Shown one piece after another: positions 28,738 to 37,580 of a stretch of DNA of 64,000 bases. The notes under the pieces are model-generated. The model worked only from the letters and a program-made list of their open reading frames with translations. It ran no database searches and was not told where the DNA came from. The stretch's first letter is position 1. Every line of letters begins with the position of its first letter. Made by a program: the position numbers and the translations under genes. Source of the DNA: Mesorhizobium jarvisii (GTDB lineage Bacteria; Pseudomonadota; Alphaproteobacteria; Rhizobiales; Rhizobiaceae); assembly GCF_003601985.1 (NCBI RefSeq), contig NZ_QZXA01000006.1, positions 377,501 to 441,500 of the forward strand. Reading direction: 5' to 3'.

Positions 28738-29985
28738 ATGATTGCGCCCATGGGCAGGCTTGCGATCCTCGCATGGGCATTTCTGGGACTATTGCTGCTG
28801 AGCGCCGACGCTGAGCCGGCGCGTCGCGTGGCGCTTGTCATCGGCAACGGCACCTATGCCGAGGCCGGCACGCTGGCCAATCCGGTCAACGACGCCCTCG
28901 ACATCGCCGACAAGCTGCGCTCCATCGGTTTCGAGGTCATCGAAGGCAACGACCTCGGCAAGCGCGAGCTCGAACGCAGCATCGGCGAATTCTCCGATGC
29001 GCTCGAAGGCGCCGGCGTCGGGCTTTTCTACTATGCCGGCCACGGCCTGCAGGTCGACGGGCGCAACTACATCGTGCCGGTCGACGCCAGGCTCGACATG
29101 CCGGTGAAACTGCAGCTCGAAGCCGTGCCGATCGACGAAGTCCTCGACATCATGGAACAGCAGACCAAGGTCAGTCTGGTGTTTCTCGATGCCTGCCGTA
29201 ACAACCCGTTCGCCCGCAGCCTCAGCCGCACCGCCACCACGCGCTCGGCGACGGCGCTCGCCGGCTTGGCGCAGTTCGATTCGACGCGCGGCTCCTTCAT
29301 TGCCTTCTCGACGGCGCCGGGCGCGGTCGCCATGGACGGCACCGGGCGCAACTCGCCCTTTGCATCAGCCCTTTTGCGGCACATTGGCGAGCCCGGCCAG
29401 AGCATCAACGACATGATGATCGCGGTGCGCCGCGACGTCGTTTCGCAAACCCGCGAAGGCCAGCGCCCCTGGGAGCAGGGCTCGCTGCTCGAACGCTTCG
29501 AATTCGTCCCGGGTGAAGGGCCGGCCCCGAAGCCGAAGCCGGCGGCGGAGCCGGCGCCGGCCCCGGCCCCACAGGTCGCGGCGCTGGAGCGTTCCGTGGG
29601 CGACGACAAGGCTTCGATCGAACAATTCCTGCGTCGGAACTATCTGACACCGGACACCAGGACGATGGCCGAAACGGTCAAGCGGATCTACGGCGCGTCG
29701 GCCACCATTTTCGGCACACGCTACGACGCCGATGCCATCGTCAAGGTGAAGACCGACTGGTTCGCGCAATGGACTTCGTGGTCGCTCGGGCTGGAACCAG
29801 GCAGCCTGGAGATCACGCCGCATGGCGAGGACCGCACTGAGGCCACCTTTGCCATGCACTACGACTATGTGCCGAAGGACAAGTCGGCGGCACGGCTGAC
29901 CGGCAAGGCGCGCGTTACGCTCGGGCTGGTCAAGGCCGAAGAGGGATGGCGCATCGAATCCGAAACCTCGCAGGCGATGCAATGA
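28738..29985 (+). CDS. Exported caspase-like (peptidase C14) protein
   Basis: About 415 residues. After a signal peptide (RLAILAWAFLGLLLLSADA) a p20 caspase-fold domain covers residues 28-245 with catalytic His in YYAGHGLQ (H102) and Cys in FLDACRNNP (C153). A proline/alanine-rich linker (near 265-285) leads to a C-terminal domain of about 120 residues (SIEQFLRRNYLTPDTRTMAE, ending GWRIESETS) with an NTF2-like feel. Type I metacaspases of this form occur in many rhizobia; substrates and roles are unknown. The start is uncertain between ATG 28738 and 28750, neither with a strong ribosome site. Confidence 0.88.
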   Translation: MIAPMGRLAILAWAFLGLLLLSADAEPARRVALVIGNGTYAEAGTLANPVNDALDIADKLRSIGFEVIEGNDLGKRELERSIGEFSDALEGAGVGLFYYAGHGLQVDGRNYIVPVDARLDMPVKLQLEAVPIDEVLDIMEQQTKVSLVFLDACRNNPFARSLSRTATTRSATALAGLAQFDSTRGSFIAFSTAPGAVAMDGTGRNSPFASALLRHIGEPGQSINDMMIAVRRDVVSQTREGQRPWEQGSLLERFEFVPGEGPAPKPKPAAEPAPAPAPQVAALERSVGDDKASIEQFLRRNYLTPDTRTMAETVKRIYGASATIFGTRYDADAIVKVKTDWFAQWTSWSLGLEPGSLEITPHGEDRTEATFAMHYDYVPKDKSAARLTGKARVTLGLVKAEEGWRIESETSQAMQ

Positions 29986-30006
29986 TGCGCTAACCTGGGC
30001 GCGAAT

Positions 30007-31224
30007 TCACGCCCTTTGGCGCGACATGAATTCGGTGGCGAAACAGAGCAGTGCCGCAACTGGCAGCGCCAGGCCGATCCAGGACACCAGTGGCCAGCCG
30101 CCTTGGGCATACGCCCAACCGCCGACGCCCGAGCCGACTGCGCCGGCAATAAAGAACGTCGCCATGTAGAGCCCGTTCAGGCGGCTGCGATGCGCGGCGC
30201 CGAGCGCGAACAGATCCCGATAGCCGAGCACAAGGTTGGTCTGCACGCCGAAGTCGAGCACGATGGCGGCGGCGACCAGCAGCGCCAACGAAAGTGTCGA
30301 GCCGCTGGGAGCGATATGGGTTACAAGAAACGCAACGGCGACGCACAGCATGGCAAAGGCTGTCGCCGGGCGGCTCCAGCCGCGGTCGGCGACCCTTCCG
30401 GCGAGCGGCGCGGCGATTGCGCCGGCGACGCCGGCCAAAGCGAACAGGCCGATGCCGCGCTGCGTCAAGCCAAAATCGGGTCCAGCCAGCAGCAGCGGCG
30501 TCGTCGTCCAGAACAGGCTGAAGGCCGCGAACAGGAATGCCTGGTAGAGAGCCCGCCGCAGCAGCACGGGCGTCGTGCGCGCTATATGCACCATGGACGC
30601 CAAAAGCGCGCCGTAGCTCAGACGCGCCGTCGGCATGCGCCTTGGCAGCGCGAACCGCAGAACCACGGTCAGCACGATCATGACAATGCAAGAGGTGAAG
30701 TAAACCACATGCCAGGACGACAGCGCGGTGATGAAGGAGGAAAACGGCCGTGACAGCATTATACCCAGCAACAATCCCACTGAGACATTGCCGACCACGC
30801 GGCCACGCCTAGCTTCCGGCGCCAGGTGCGCCGCATAGGGGATAAGGGTCTGCACAGCGACCGAGCCAAGACCGACAAACAGCATTGCGGCCAGAAAAGC
30901 CGCCGGCTGCGTTGATATCGCCGCACCCAGCAAGGCAAGCGTCGCAACGACGAGTATGCCAAGCACGAGCTTGCGGTTCTCGACGAGGTCGCCAAGCGGC
31001 ACAATGAACAGCAGGCCCACCCCGTAGCCGATCTGCGCCATCGTAACGATCAGGCCCGCCGCATGCGGCGGCAGGCCAAGTTCAGCGCCGATCGGGCCAA
31101 TCAATGGCTGCGCGTAGTAGATATTGGCGACAATCAGCCCGCAGGCGGCAGCCAGCAAGAAGGTCATCCAACTCGAAATTGTCGTCTCGGCGGGTGCGGT
31201 GCCGGATGCGATAATGGTCGTCAT
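30007..31224 (-). CDS. MFS exporter (12-helix, AraJ/YgaY-like)
   Basis: 405 residues with twelve hydrophobic helices. The loop 2-3 motif GDLVENRKLVLG and GRVVGNVSVGLLLG are typical of the drug/sugar exporter branch of MFS. It is divergent from a TetR gene, and the shared control region holds two palindromes, so the exporter is probably induced when the TetR protein binds the compound to be exported. It ends 20 bases from the stop of the convergent caspase-like gene. Confidence 0.9.
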   Translation of the reverse strand: MTTIIASGTAPAETTISSWMTFLLAAACGLIVANIYYAQPLIGPIGAELGLPPHAAGLIVTMAQIGYGVGLLFIVPLGDLVENRKLVLGILVVATLALLGAAISTQPAAFLAAMLFVGLGSVAVQTLIPYAAHLAPEARRGRVVGNVSVGLLLGIMLSRPFSSFITALSSWHVVYFTSCIVMIVLTVVLRFALPRRMPTARLSYGALLASMVHIARTTPVLLRRALYQAFLFAAFSLFWTTTPLLLAGPDFGLTQRGIGLFALAGVAGAIAAPLAGRVADRGWSRPATAFAMLCVAVAFLVTHIAPSGSTLSLALLVAAAIVLDFGVQTNLVLGYRDLFALGAAHRSRLNGLYMATFFIAGAVGSGVGGWAYAQGGWPLVSWIGLALPVAALLCFATEFMSRQRA

Positions 31225-31240
31225 GGGCGATGTCCATCGG

Positions 31241-31278
31241 AACGAAACGTTTCGTTGAATAGAACGAACCGTTCCGTT
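31241..31278. promoter_or_regulatory. Tandem TetR operators between the MFS exporter and tetR
   Basis: 31241-31256 is a perfect 16-base palindrome (aacgaaacgtttcgtt). A second site, 31263-31278, is an imperfect version of it (six of eight pairs). Centres are 22 bases apart, about two helical turns, so dimers would bind on the same face. They lie just upstream of the exporter start and 200 bases before the tetR start, as expected for a TetR-type operator pair. Confidence 0.8.
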
Positions 31279-31487
31279 TCGTCAAGCGATGATGTATGAG
31301 CATCTCTTGGCATCAGCGTATTTTGCGGCCAAATGGCTTCATTTGGCGTCCGCACGAACGCTGCAAGGAAAACGAAGGCTTTGCTCCGGATGGCAGGCAT
31401 CCGGCTGGCAAAAATACGGGGCGAGGCAATAGTTGCCGGCGGGTTGTCGTTTCGGCCGGCACGCAAGCGCTTCAGGAGGAACGGCTC

Positions 31488-32087
31488 ATGGGCGAAATCG
31501 CCGATCCGGCACGCAAATCGATTGGTGCCAGGCGCAATCCCGACAGCGCCGAAGCCATTCTGGAGGCCGCCGAAGCCGTGCTGATCGAGGCCGGCTATGC
31601 CGGCTTCTCGATCGAGGCGGTGGCGCGGCGCGCCCGTGCCGGCAAGCCGACCATCTATCGCTGGTGGCCGAGCAAGGCGGCACTGCTGCTCGAGGTCTAC
31701 CAGCGCCAGAAGCGCGTCGACATTCCTGATACGGGAAGCCTGGAGGAGGATCTCGTCGGCTTCCTGATCAATCTATTCACGCACTGGCTCGAGACATCGT
31801 CGGGCAGTGTTTTCAAGTCGCTGATCGCCGAGGCGCAGTCGGATGAAACCGCGGCGACGGCCCTGGCCGGCTATGCCGGAGCGCGCCGCACCCATACCGG
31901 CCAGATCATCGAACGCGCCAAGGCGCGGGGCGAGATCGCCAGCGATATCGATGCGGGTGTCGTTGCCGATCTCATCGCTTCCTACGCCTGGCGGCATCTC
32001 CTGACCAACCGGCTCGACGAGCCCGAGGCGACGATACGCAAGATGATCCGCTATCTCCTGCAAGGCATAGCGGCATCAGGCAGATAG
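31488..32087 (+). CDS. TetR/AcrR-family transcriptional regulator
   Basis: 199 residues. The N-terminal TetR domain (ILEAAEAVLIEAGYAGFSIEAVARRARAGKPTIYRWWPSKAALLLEVY in pieces) with the recognition helix GKPTIYRWWPSK; the C-terminal ligand domain is of the TetR_C_11/AcrR type. ATG 31488 follows AGGAGGA. It is the probable repressor of the divergent MFS exporter and of itself. The ligand is unknown. Confidence 0.94.
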   Translation: MGEIADPARKSIGARRNPDSAEAILEAAEAVLIEAGYAGFSIEAVARRARAGKPTIYRWWPSKAALLLEVYQRQKRVDIPDTGSLEEDLVGFLINLFTHWLETSSGSVFKSLIAEAQSDETAATALAGYAGARRTHTGQIIERAKARGEIASDIDAGVVADLIASYAWRHLLTNRLDEPEATIRKMIRYLLQGIAASGR

Positions 32088-32104
32088 CGGCGGCCAACAA
32101 AAAA

Positions 32105-32133
32105 GGGCGCGGCAACCCTTGGCTGCCGCGCCC
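32105..32133 (-). terminator. Rho-independent terminator of the parvulin gene
   Basis: Ten perfect pairs (32105-32114 with 32124-32133) around a nine-base loop lie 21 bases beyond the parvulin stop; on the minus strand the stem is followed by TTTTTT. On the plus strand it also lies just after the tetR stop. Confidence 0.85.
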
Positions 32134-32154
32134 CTTTGAAGAAATCGTCCAGGC

Positions 32155-33066
32155 TTACTTGCCGGCTTCCATCGTATCGACGGCCTGCTTCAGCTTGGCG
32201 TCGGGGATCTCGACCTTGGCGCCGGCGCGCAGCGACTTGACCAGCGCGAAATACTTGTCGCGGATGACCGCCTGCTTGGCCTGGTCCTTGACGTCGTCGA
32301 AGGCCGGCGGCTGCTTGGCGCGCTTGTCCTCGAGCTTGATGACATGCCAGCCGAACTGCGTCTGCACCGGCTCCTTGGTGTATTTGCCGACATCGAGCGC
32401 GAACGCCGCCTTGTCGAACTCCGGCACCATCTGGCCAGGCCCGAACCAGCCGAGATCGCCGCCATTGGACTTGCCCGAGGGATCGCTGGTGTGCTCGTTG
32501 GCGAGCTTCTGGAAATCGCCGCCGCCGTCGAGCTGCTTGATGATCGCCTCGGCCTCTTCCTTGGTCTTCACGAGGATGTGACGGGCATGCACCTCGTTGA
32601 CCGGCGGCGTGTTGGCGATTTCCTGGTCGTAGCGGGCGCGGATCTCGGCGTCGGTGACCTTGTCGACGACGCCTTTCTCGACCATCTCGCCATGCAGCGC
32701 GCGCTGCTGCAGGAAGGCCATGCGGCGCTGGAAGTCGGGATCCTTGTCGAGGCCGTCGGTAACGGCCTTGGCGGCCATGACGCGGATCTCGATGGCGGCC
32801 GAAAGGGCAGCCGCGCGGCGCTGTTCGGGCGGCAACTGCGCGAATTGCTGCGACAGCTCGCCTTCGGCAAGCACTAGGTCGGCTTCGGTCAGGGGCTGGC
32901 CGTTGACCGTTGCGACAACGGCATTCGGGTCGACCGGCGCCGCAGCGGGTGCGGCCGGGGCAGCAGGAGCGGCCTCCTGCGCCATGACGGGCGACAGGCA
33001 AAGAGCCGACAGGCCGAAGGCCAGGCCAAGGCTGGCGAGCGACGCACGGCGGAACAACAAGGGCAT
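32155..33066 (-). CDS. Exported peptidyl-prolyl isomerase, parvulin type
   Basis: 303 residues. A signal peptide (LASLGLAFGLSALCLSPVMA) and an Ala/Pro-rich linker are followed by a SurA/PrsA-like N-terminal helical chaperone region and a rotamase domain with HARHILVKTKEEAEAI, GDLGWFGPGQMVPEF and FGWHVIKLEDKR. Such proteins help outer-membrane or exported proteins fold in the periplasm. It is divergent from secA, the export motor, an arrangement conserved in relatives. Confidence 0.93.
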   Translation of the reverse strand: MPLLFRRASLASLGLAFGLSALCLSPVMAQEAAPAAPAAPAAAPVDPNAVVATVNGQPLTEADLVLAEGELSQQFAQLPPEQRRAAALSAAIEIRVMAAKAVTDGLDKDPDFQRRMAFLQQRALHGEMVEKGVVDKVTDAEIRARYDQEIANTPPVNEVHARHILVKTKEEAEAIIKQLDGGGDFQKLANEHTSDPSGKSNGGDLGWFGPGQMVPEFDKAAFALDVGKYTKEPVQTQFGWHVIKLEDKRAKQPPAFDDVKDQAKQAVIRDKYFALVKSLRAGAKVEIPDAKLKQAVDTMEAGK

Positions 33067-33161
33067 AAGGATGACTCCGGTGAAGGATTGTAAGGAGGGG
33101 TGGCTTCCAGATCAGCCAGATTGTGGCGGAATTTGGCACGACCGGCAGGGCCAGCGCGGCG

Positions 33162-33189
33162 TTGACATCAGTTGAGCCCCCTCTTATCT
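33162..33189 (+). promoter_or_regulatory. Probable sigma-70 promoter of secA
   Basis: TTGACA at 33162-33167 and TTATCT at 33184-33189 with 16 bases between. Transcription would begin near 33196, leaving a leader of about 130 bases before the secA ATG at 33329. There is no other gene in the 262-base interval. Confidence 0.6.
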
Positions 33190-33328
33190 GTCCAACGACT
33201 TTGCGTCCAGAACCGTTTTCCGGGCGCTTTTTGTGTTTGCCCGTATTCATGCGGTGCGATCACGCGGATTTGATGGGGCCGGCCGGCGCCCGTCTCAAGA
33301 TTGAGAATTCTATCGAAAGGACCATTGG

Positions 33329-36061
33329 ATGGTCAGTCTCGGCGGTCTCGCCCGTAAGGTTTTCGGTTCCTCCAACGACCGTCGGGTCAAATCGACCCGG
33401 CCCCGTGTCGAGGCGATCAACGCCATGGAAAACGAGATGCGAGCGCTCTCCGACGCCGAACTCGCGGGGCGTACGCAAAAATTCCGCCAGGACATCGCCA
33501 ATGGCGCCAGCCTTGACGACCTTCTGGTCCCGGCCTTCGCCACCGCGCGCGAGGCGGCACGCCGCGTGCTCGGCATGCGCCCCTTCGACGTCCAGCTGAT
33601 CGGCGGCATGGTGCTGCACAATGGCGGCATCGCCGAGATGCGCACCGGCGAGGGCAAGACCCTGGTCGCGACACTGCCGGTCTACCTCAACGCGCTCGCC
33701 GGCAACGGCGTCCATGTCGTCACCGTCAACGACTATCTCGCCACCCGCGACTCCGAATGGATGGGCCGCGTCTACAAATTCCTCGGCCTCTCGGTCGGCG
33801 TCATCGTCCATGGCCTGTCCGACGAGGAGCGCCGCGTCGCCTACGCGTCCGACGTCACCTACGCCACCAACAACGAGCTCGGCTTCGACTATCTGCGCGA
33901 CAACATGAAGTACGAGCGCGCCCAGATGGTGCAGCGCGGCCACAATTACGCGATCGTCGACGAAGTCGATTCCATCCTGGTCGACGAGGCGCGCACGCCG
34001 CTGATCATTTCCGGTCCGCTCGAGGACCGCTCGGAAATGTACAACACCATCGACACCTTCATCATCCAGCTGCAGCCGCAGGATTATGAAATCGACGAGA
34101 AGCAGAAGACCTCGATCTTCACCGAGGAAGGCACCGAGAAGCTGGAGAACCTGCTGCGCGATGCCGGCCTGCTGAAGGGCGAGTCGCTCTATGACGTCGA
34201 GAACGTCGCCATCGTCCATCATGTCAACAACGCGCTGAAGGCGCACCGGCTGTTCCAGCGCGACAAGGACTACATCGTGCGCAACGGCGAGATCGTCATC
34301 ATCGACGAGTTCACCGGCCGCATGATGCCCGGCCGCCGCTATTCGGAAGGCCTGCACCAGGCGCTGGAAGCCAAGGAGCATGTGGCGATCCAGCCGGAGA
34401 ACCAGACGCTCGCCTCCGTCACCTTCCAGAACTATTTCCGCCTCTACAAGAAGCTGTCCGGCATGACCGGCACGGCGCTGACCGAGGCCGAGGAATTCGG
34501 CAACATCTACGGGCTCGAAGTCACCGAAATCCCGACCAATCTGCCGGTCATCCGCAAGGACGAGGACGACGAGGTCTACCGGACGGTCGAGGAGAAGTAC
34601 AAGGCGATCGTCAAGGAGATCCGCGAAGCCAGCGCCAAGGGCCAGCCGACGCTGGTCGGCACCACCTCGATCGAGAAGTCCGAGCAGCTGGCGGACCGCC
34701 TGCGCAAGGAAGGTTTCAAGGATTTCGAGGTGCTGAACGCCCGCCACCACGAGCGCGAGGCGGCGATCGTCGCCCAGGCCGGCAAGCCCGGCGCCATCAC
34801 CATCGCCACCAACATGGCCGGCCGCGGCACCGACATCAAACTCGGCGGCAATGCCGAAATGCGCATTGCCGACGAACTGGGCGACATGCCTGAGGGCCCG
34901 GAGCGCGAGGCGCGCGAAAAGGAAATCAACGCCGACGTCGAGCGCCTGAAGGAAAAGGCGCTGGCCGCCGGCGGCCTCTACGTTCTCGCCACCGAGCGCC
35001 ATGAATCGCGCCGCATCGACAACCAGTTGCGCGGCCGTTCCGGCCGCCAGGGCGACCCCGGCCGTTCGAAATTCTTCCTGTCGCTGCAGGACGATTTGAT
35101 GCGCATCTTCGGCTCCGAGCGCATGGACGGCATGCTGCAGAAGCTCGGCCTCAAGGAAGACGAGGCGATCATCCATCCCTGGATCAACAAGGCGCTGGAG
35201 AAGGCGCAGAAGAAGGTCGAGGCGCGCAACTTCGACATCCGCAAGAACCTGTTGAAATATGACGACGTCTCCAACGACCAGCGCAAGGTGGTGTTCGAAC
35301 AACGCATCGAGCTGATGGACGGCGAAGGCCTGTCGGAAACCATTGCCGAGATGCGCGAGGGCGTCATCGACGAGATCGTCGCCAAGGCCATCCCCGAAAA
35401 CGCCTATGCGGAGCAATGGGATGTCGCCGGCCTTAAGGCCGAGGTCGCCGAATTCCTCAATCTCGACCTGCCGGTCGAGGACTGGGCCAAGGAAGAAGGC
35501 ATCGCCGAGGACGACATCCGCGAGCGCATCACTGCCGCCGCCGATGCCGCCGCCAAGGAGCGCGCCGAGCGCTTCGGCCCCGAAGTAATGAACTATGTCG
35601 AGCGCTCCGTGGTGCTGCAGACGCTCGACCATCTGTGGCGCGAGCACATCGTCAATCTCGACCATCTGCGCTCGGTCGTCGGCTTCCGCGGCTACGCGCA
35701 GCGTGATCCGCTGCAGGAGTACAAGGGCGAGGCCTTCGAACTGTTCCAGGCGATGCTGGGCAATCTGCGCCAGGCCGTCACCGCGCAGCTGATGCGCGTC
35801 GAACTGGTCCGCCAGGCCGCCGAAGCCCCGCCCCCGGAAGCGCCCGACATGTTCGGCACGCATATTGACGGCACCACCGGCGAGAACGATTTCGAAGGCG
35901 GCGAGACTGCCCTCCTGGTGCGCCAGGAGCAGAGCGCCGTCGTCGCCCCCGAAGACCGCGACCCGAACAATCAGGCGACCTGGGGCAAGGTCGGCCGCAA
36001 CGAAGCCTGCCCCTGCGGCTCCGGCAAGAAATACAAGCACTGCCACGGGGCCTTTGCTTAA
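33329..36061 (+). CDS. secA: Protein translocase motor SecA
   Basis: 910 residues, the usual length. The DEAD motor has Walker A MRTGEGKT (104-111) and [12 protein letters not shown]; the preprotein cross-linking and helical scaffold domains are complete; helicase domain 2 carries [14 protein letters not shown]; the C terminus bears the zinc/SecB-binding tail with C894, C896, C905 and H906. SecA drives unfolded proteins through SecYEG with ATP. It is divergent from the exported parvulin. AAAGGA precedes the ATG. Confidence 0.99.
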   Translation: MVSLGGLARKVFGSSNDRRVKSTRPRVEAINAMENEMRALSDAELAGRTQKFRQDIANGASLDDLLVPAFATAREAARRVLGMRPFDVQLIGGMVLHNGGIAEMRTGEGKTLVATLPVYLNALAGNGVHVVTVNDYLATRDSEWMGRVYKFLGLSVGVIVHGLSDEERRVAYASDVTYATNNELGFDYLRDNMKYERAQMVQRGHNYAIVDEVDSILVDEARTPLIISGPLEDRSEMYNTIDTFIIQLQPQDYEIDEKQKTSIFTEEGTEKLENLLRDAGLLKGESLYDVENVAIVHHVNNALKAHRLFQRDKDYIVRNGEIVIIDEFTGRMMPGRRYSEGLHQALEAKEHVAIQPENQTLASVTFQNYFRLYKKLSGMTGTALTEAEEFGNIYGLEVTEIPTNLPVIRKDEDDEVYRTVEEKYKAIVKEIREASAKGQPTLVGTTSIEKSEQLADRLRKEGFKDFEVLNARHHEREAAIVAQAGKPGAITIATNMAGRGTDIKLGGNAEMRIADELGDMPEGPEREAREKEINADVERLKEKALAAGGLYVLATERHESRRIDNQLRGRSGRQGDPGRSKFFLSLQDDLMRIFGSERMDGMLQKLGLKEDEAIIHPWINKALEKAQKKVEARNFDIRKNLLKYDDVSNDQRKVVFEQRIELMDGEGLSETIAEMREGVIDEIVAKAIPENAYAEQWDVAGLKAEVAEFLNLDLPVEDWAKEEGIAEDDIRERITAAADAAAKERAERFGPEVMNYVERSVVLQTLDHLWREHIVNLDHLRSVVGFRGYAQRDPLQEYKGEAFELFQAMLGNLRQAVTAQLMRVELVRQAAEAPPPEAPDMFGTHIDGTTGENDFEGGETALLVRQEQSAVVAPEDRDPNNQATWGKVGRNEACPCGSGKKYKHCHGAFA

Positions 36062-36072
36062 GGACGCGCTCT

Positions 36073-36102
36073 TTCCTTCTCCCCGTGAACGGGGCGAAGG
36101 AA
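36073..36102. repeat. Palindromic hairpin downstream of secA
   Basis: A 30-base inverted repeat (ttccttc ... gaaggaa outside, ccccgt/acgggg inside, two-base loop) lies 12 bases after the secA stop. It resembles the common rhizobial ctccccgt/acggggag intergenic hairpins and may end or stabilise the secA transcript. No T-tract follows. Confidence 0.6.
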
Positions 36103-36179
36103 GCTCACCCAACCGTTTCTTAATGTGTCTCCGCTACACCAACGCCTGAAAAAGAGGCGGAAAACGGAGAGAGATCGGG

Positions 36180-37580
36180 GTGCGCTTTTCCGCGGCCACG
36201 ACTGCCGGGCGGTTCTTGCCGCAGCGTTTGGCGCTGCGTGTCGGGCCGTTGCTTGGCCGCATCGACGCCGTGCTGTTCACCGCCGATGAGCGTGGCGAGG
36301 CCGGCCGCATGTCGGTCATCGCCTTCTCCATCCGCATCGTCAGCGCCGTCATCGCTTTCATCAGCCAGGTGCTGATGGCGCGCTGGATGGGCTCGTTCGA
36401 ATACGGCATCTTCGTGCTGGTCTGGGTGACGATGGTCATCGTCGGCAACCTCGCCTGCCTAGGCTTCCACACCTCGGTCATCCGCTTCATCCCCGAATAC
36501 CGCGAGCGCGGCCTGATGGATGAACTGCGCGGCATCGTCGTGGCCAGCCGGCTGTTCGTGCTGATCGCCTCCACCATCATCGCAGGGCTTGGCGCGCTCG
36601 GTGTTTGGCTGGCGGCGCCGTGGATCGAAAACTATTACGTGATCCCGTTCATCCTCGGCGTCATCTGCCTGCCGATGATCGCGCTGTCGGACCTGTTGCA
36701 GGGCCAGGCCAGGGCGAACAGCTGGGCGCTTTTCGCCCTGTCGCCGACCTATCTGATACGGCCGGTGCTGATCCTGCTGTTCATGGCGCTGATGCTTTTC
36801 GCCGGCTACGCCGCCGATGCCAGGACGGCGATCTTCGCCTCGATCGCCGCCACCTATGTCACCACCCTCGCCCAGTTGATCGGCGTCACGCACCGCATGG
36901 AACGGCAGATCCCGGCCGGACCGATGAAGGTGCATTTCGCGCAATGGTTCATCGTCTCGCTGCCGATCTTCCTGGTCGAAAGCTTCTTCTTCCTGCTCAC
37001 CAATGCCGACGTGCTGATGGTCGGCGCCTATATGGATCCCAACGACGTCGCCGTCTATTTCGCCACGGTCAAGACGCTGGCGCTGGTGCATTTCGTCTAT
37101 TTCGCCGTCAAGGCCGGTGTCGCCCAGCGCTATGCGCAGTTCACCCATGGCGAGCCGGCGAAGCTTGCCGCCTTTGCACGCGAGACGGTGTCCTGGACCT
37201 TCTGGCCTTCGCTGCTGATGGCGCTGCTGGTGCTGGCGCTGGGCAAACCCATGCTGGTGCTGTTCGGCCCCGAATTCACGTCGGGCTATCCGCTGCTGTT
37301 CCTGCTCGTCTTCGGCGTCGTGGCGCGCGCCGCCGTCGGTCCCTGCGAAAGCCTGCTCACCATGAGCGGCAACCAGAACATCTGCGCCGCCGTCTATGCC
37401 ATGACACTGGCCTTCAACATCGGCCTCAACGTGGTGCTGATCCCGCATTTCGGCCTGTGGGGCGCCGCCATGGCCACCGCGTTCGCCATGATCTTCGAGG
37501 CCAGCGCGCTGTCTTTCACGGTCTGGCGCAAGCTTGGCATCGTCATGGCCATCTTCGTGCCTGCCAAAGGAGCCGCCTGA
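36180..37580 (+). CDS. Polysaccharide flippase (Wzx/MATE-like, oligosaccharide repeat unit exporter)
   Basis: 466 residues with about 12-14 hydrophobic helices and the polysaccharide-transport family pattern (ISQVLMARWMGSFEYGIFVLVWVTM near the start, ERGLMDELRGIV, MALTFAIMALFGPEF-like later helices). Such proteins flip undecaprenyl-linked sugar units across the inner membrane for surface polysaccharide. GTG 36180 follows GGAGAGA by eight bases. Its stop TGA overlaps the ATG of the next gene, so it is coupled to the GNAT-fold gene, a common pair in exopolysaccharide loci. Confidence 0.82.
   Translation: MRFSAATTAGRFLPQRLALRVGPLLGRIDAVLFTADERGEAGRMSVIAFSIRIVSAVIAFISQVLMARWMGSFEYGIFVLVWVTMVIVGNLACLGFHTSVIRFIPEYRERGLMDELRGIVVASRLFVLIASTIIAGLGALGVWLAAPWIENYYVIPFILGVICLPMIALSDLLQGQARANSWALFALSPTYLIRPVLILLFMALMLFAGYAADARTAIFASIAATYVTTLAQLIGVTHRMERQIPAGPMKVHFAQWFIVSLPIFLVESFFFLLTNADVLMVGAYMDPNDVAVYFATVKTLALVHFVYFAVKAGVAQRYAQFTHGEPAKLAAFARETVSWTFWPSLLMALLVLALGKPMLVLFGPEFTSGYPLLFLLVFGVVARAAVGPCESLLTMSGNQNICAAVYAMTLAFNIGLNVVLIPHFGLWGAAMATAFAMIFEASALSFTVWRKLGIVMAIFVPAKGAA

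Noticed and set aside
33260..36112. An open frame of about 950 codons on the minus strand opposite secA
   Set aside because: It is a mirror of the high-GC codon pattern of secA; the translation is Asp/Leu/Gly/Val-rich without family features.
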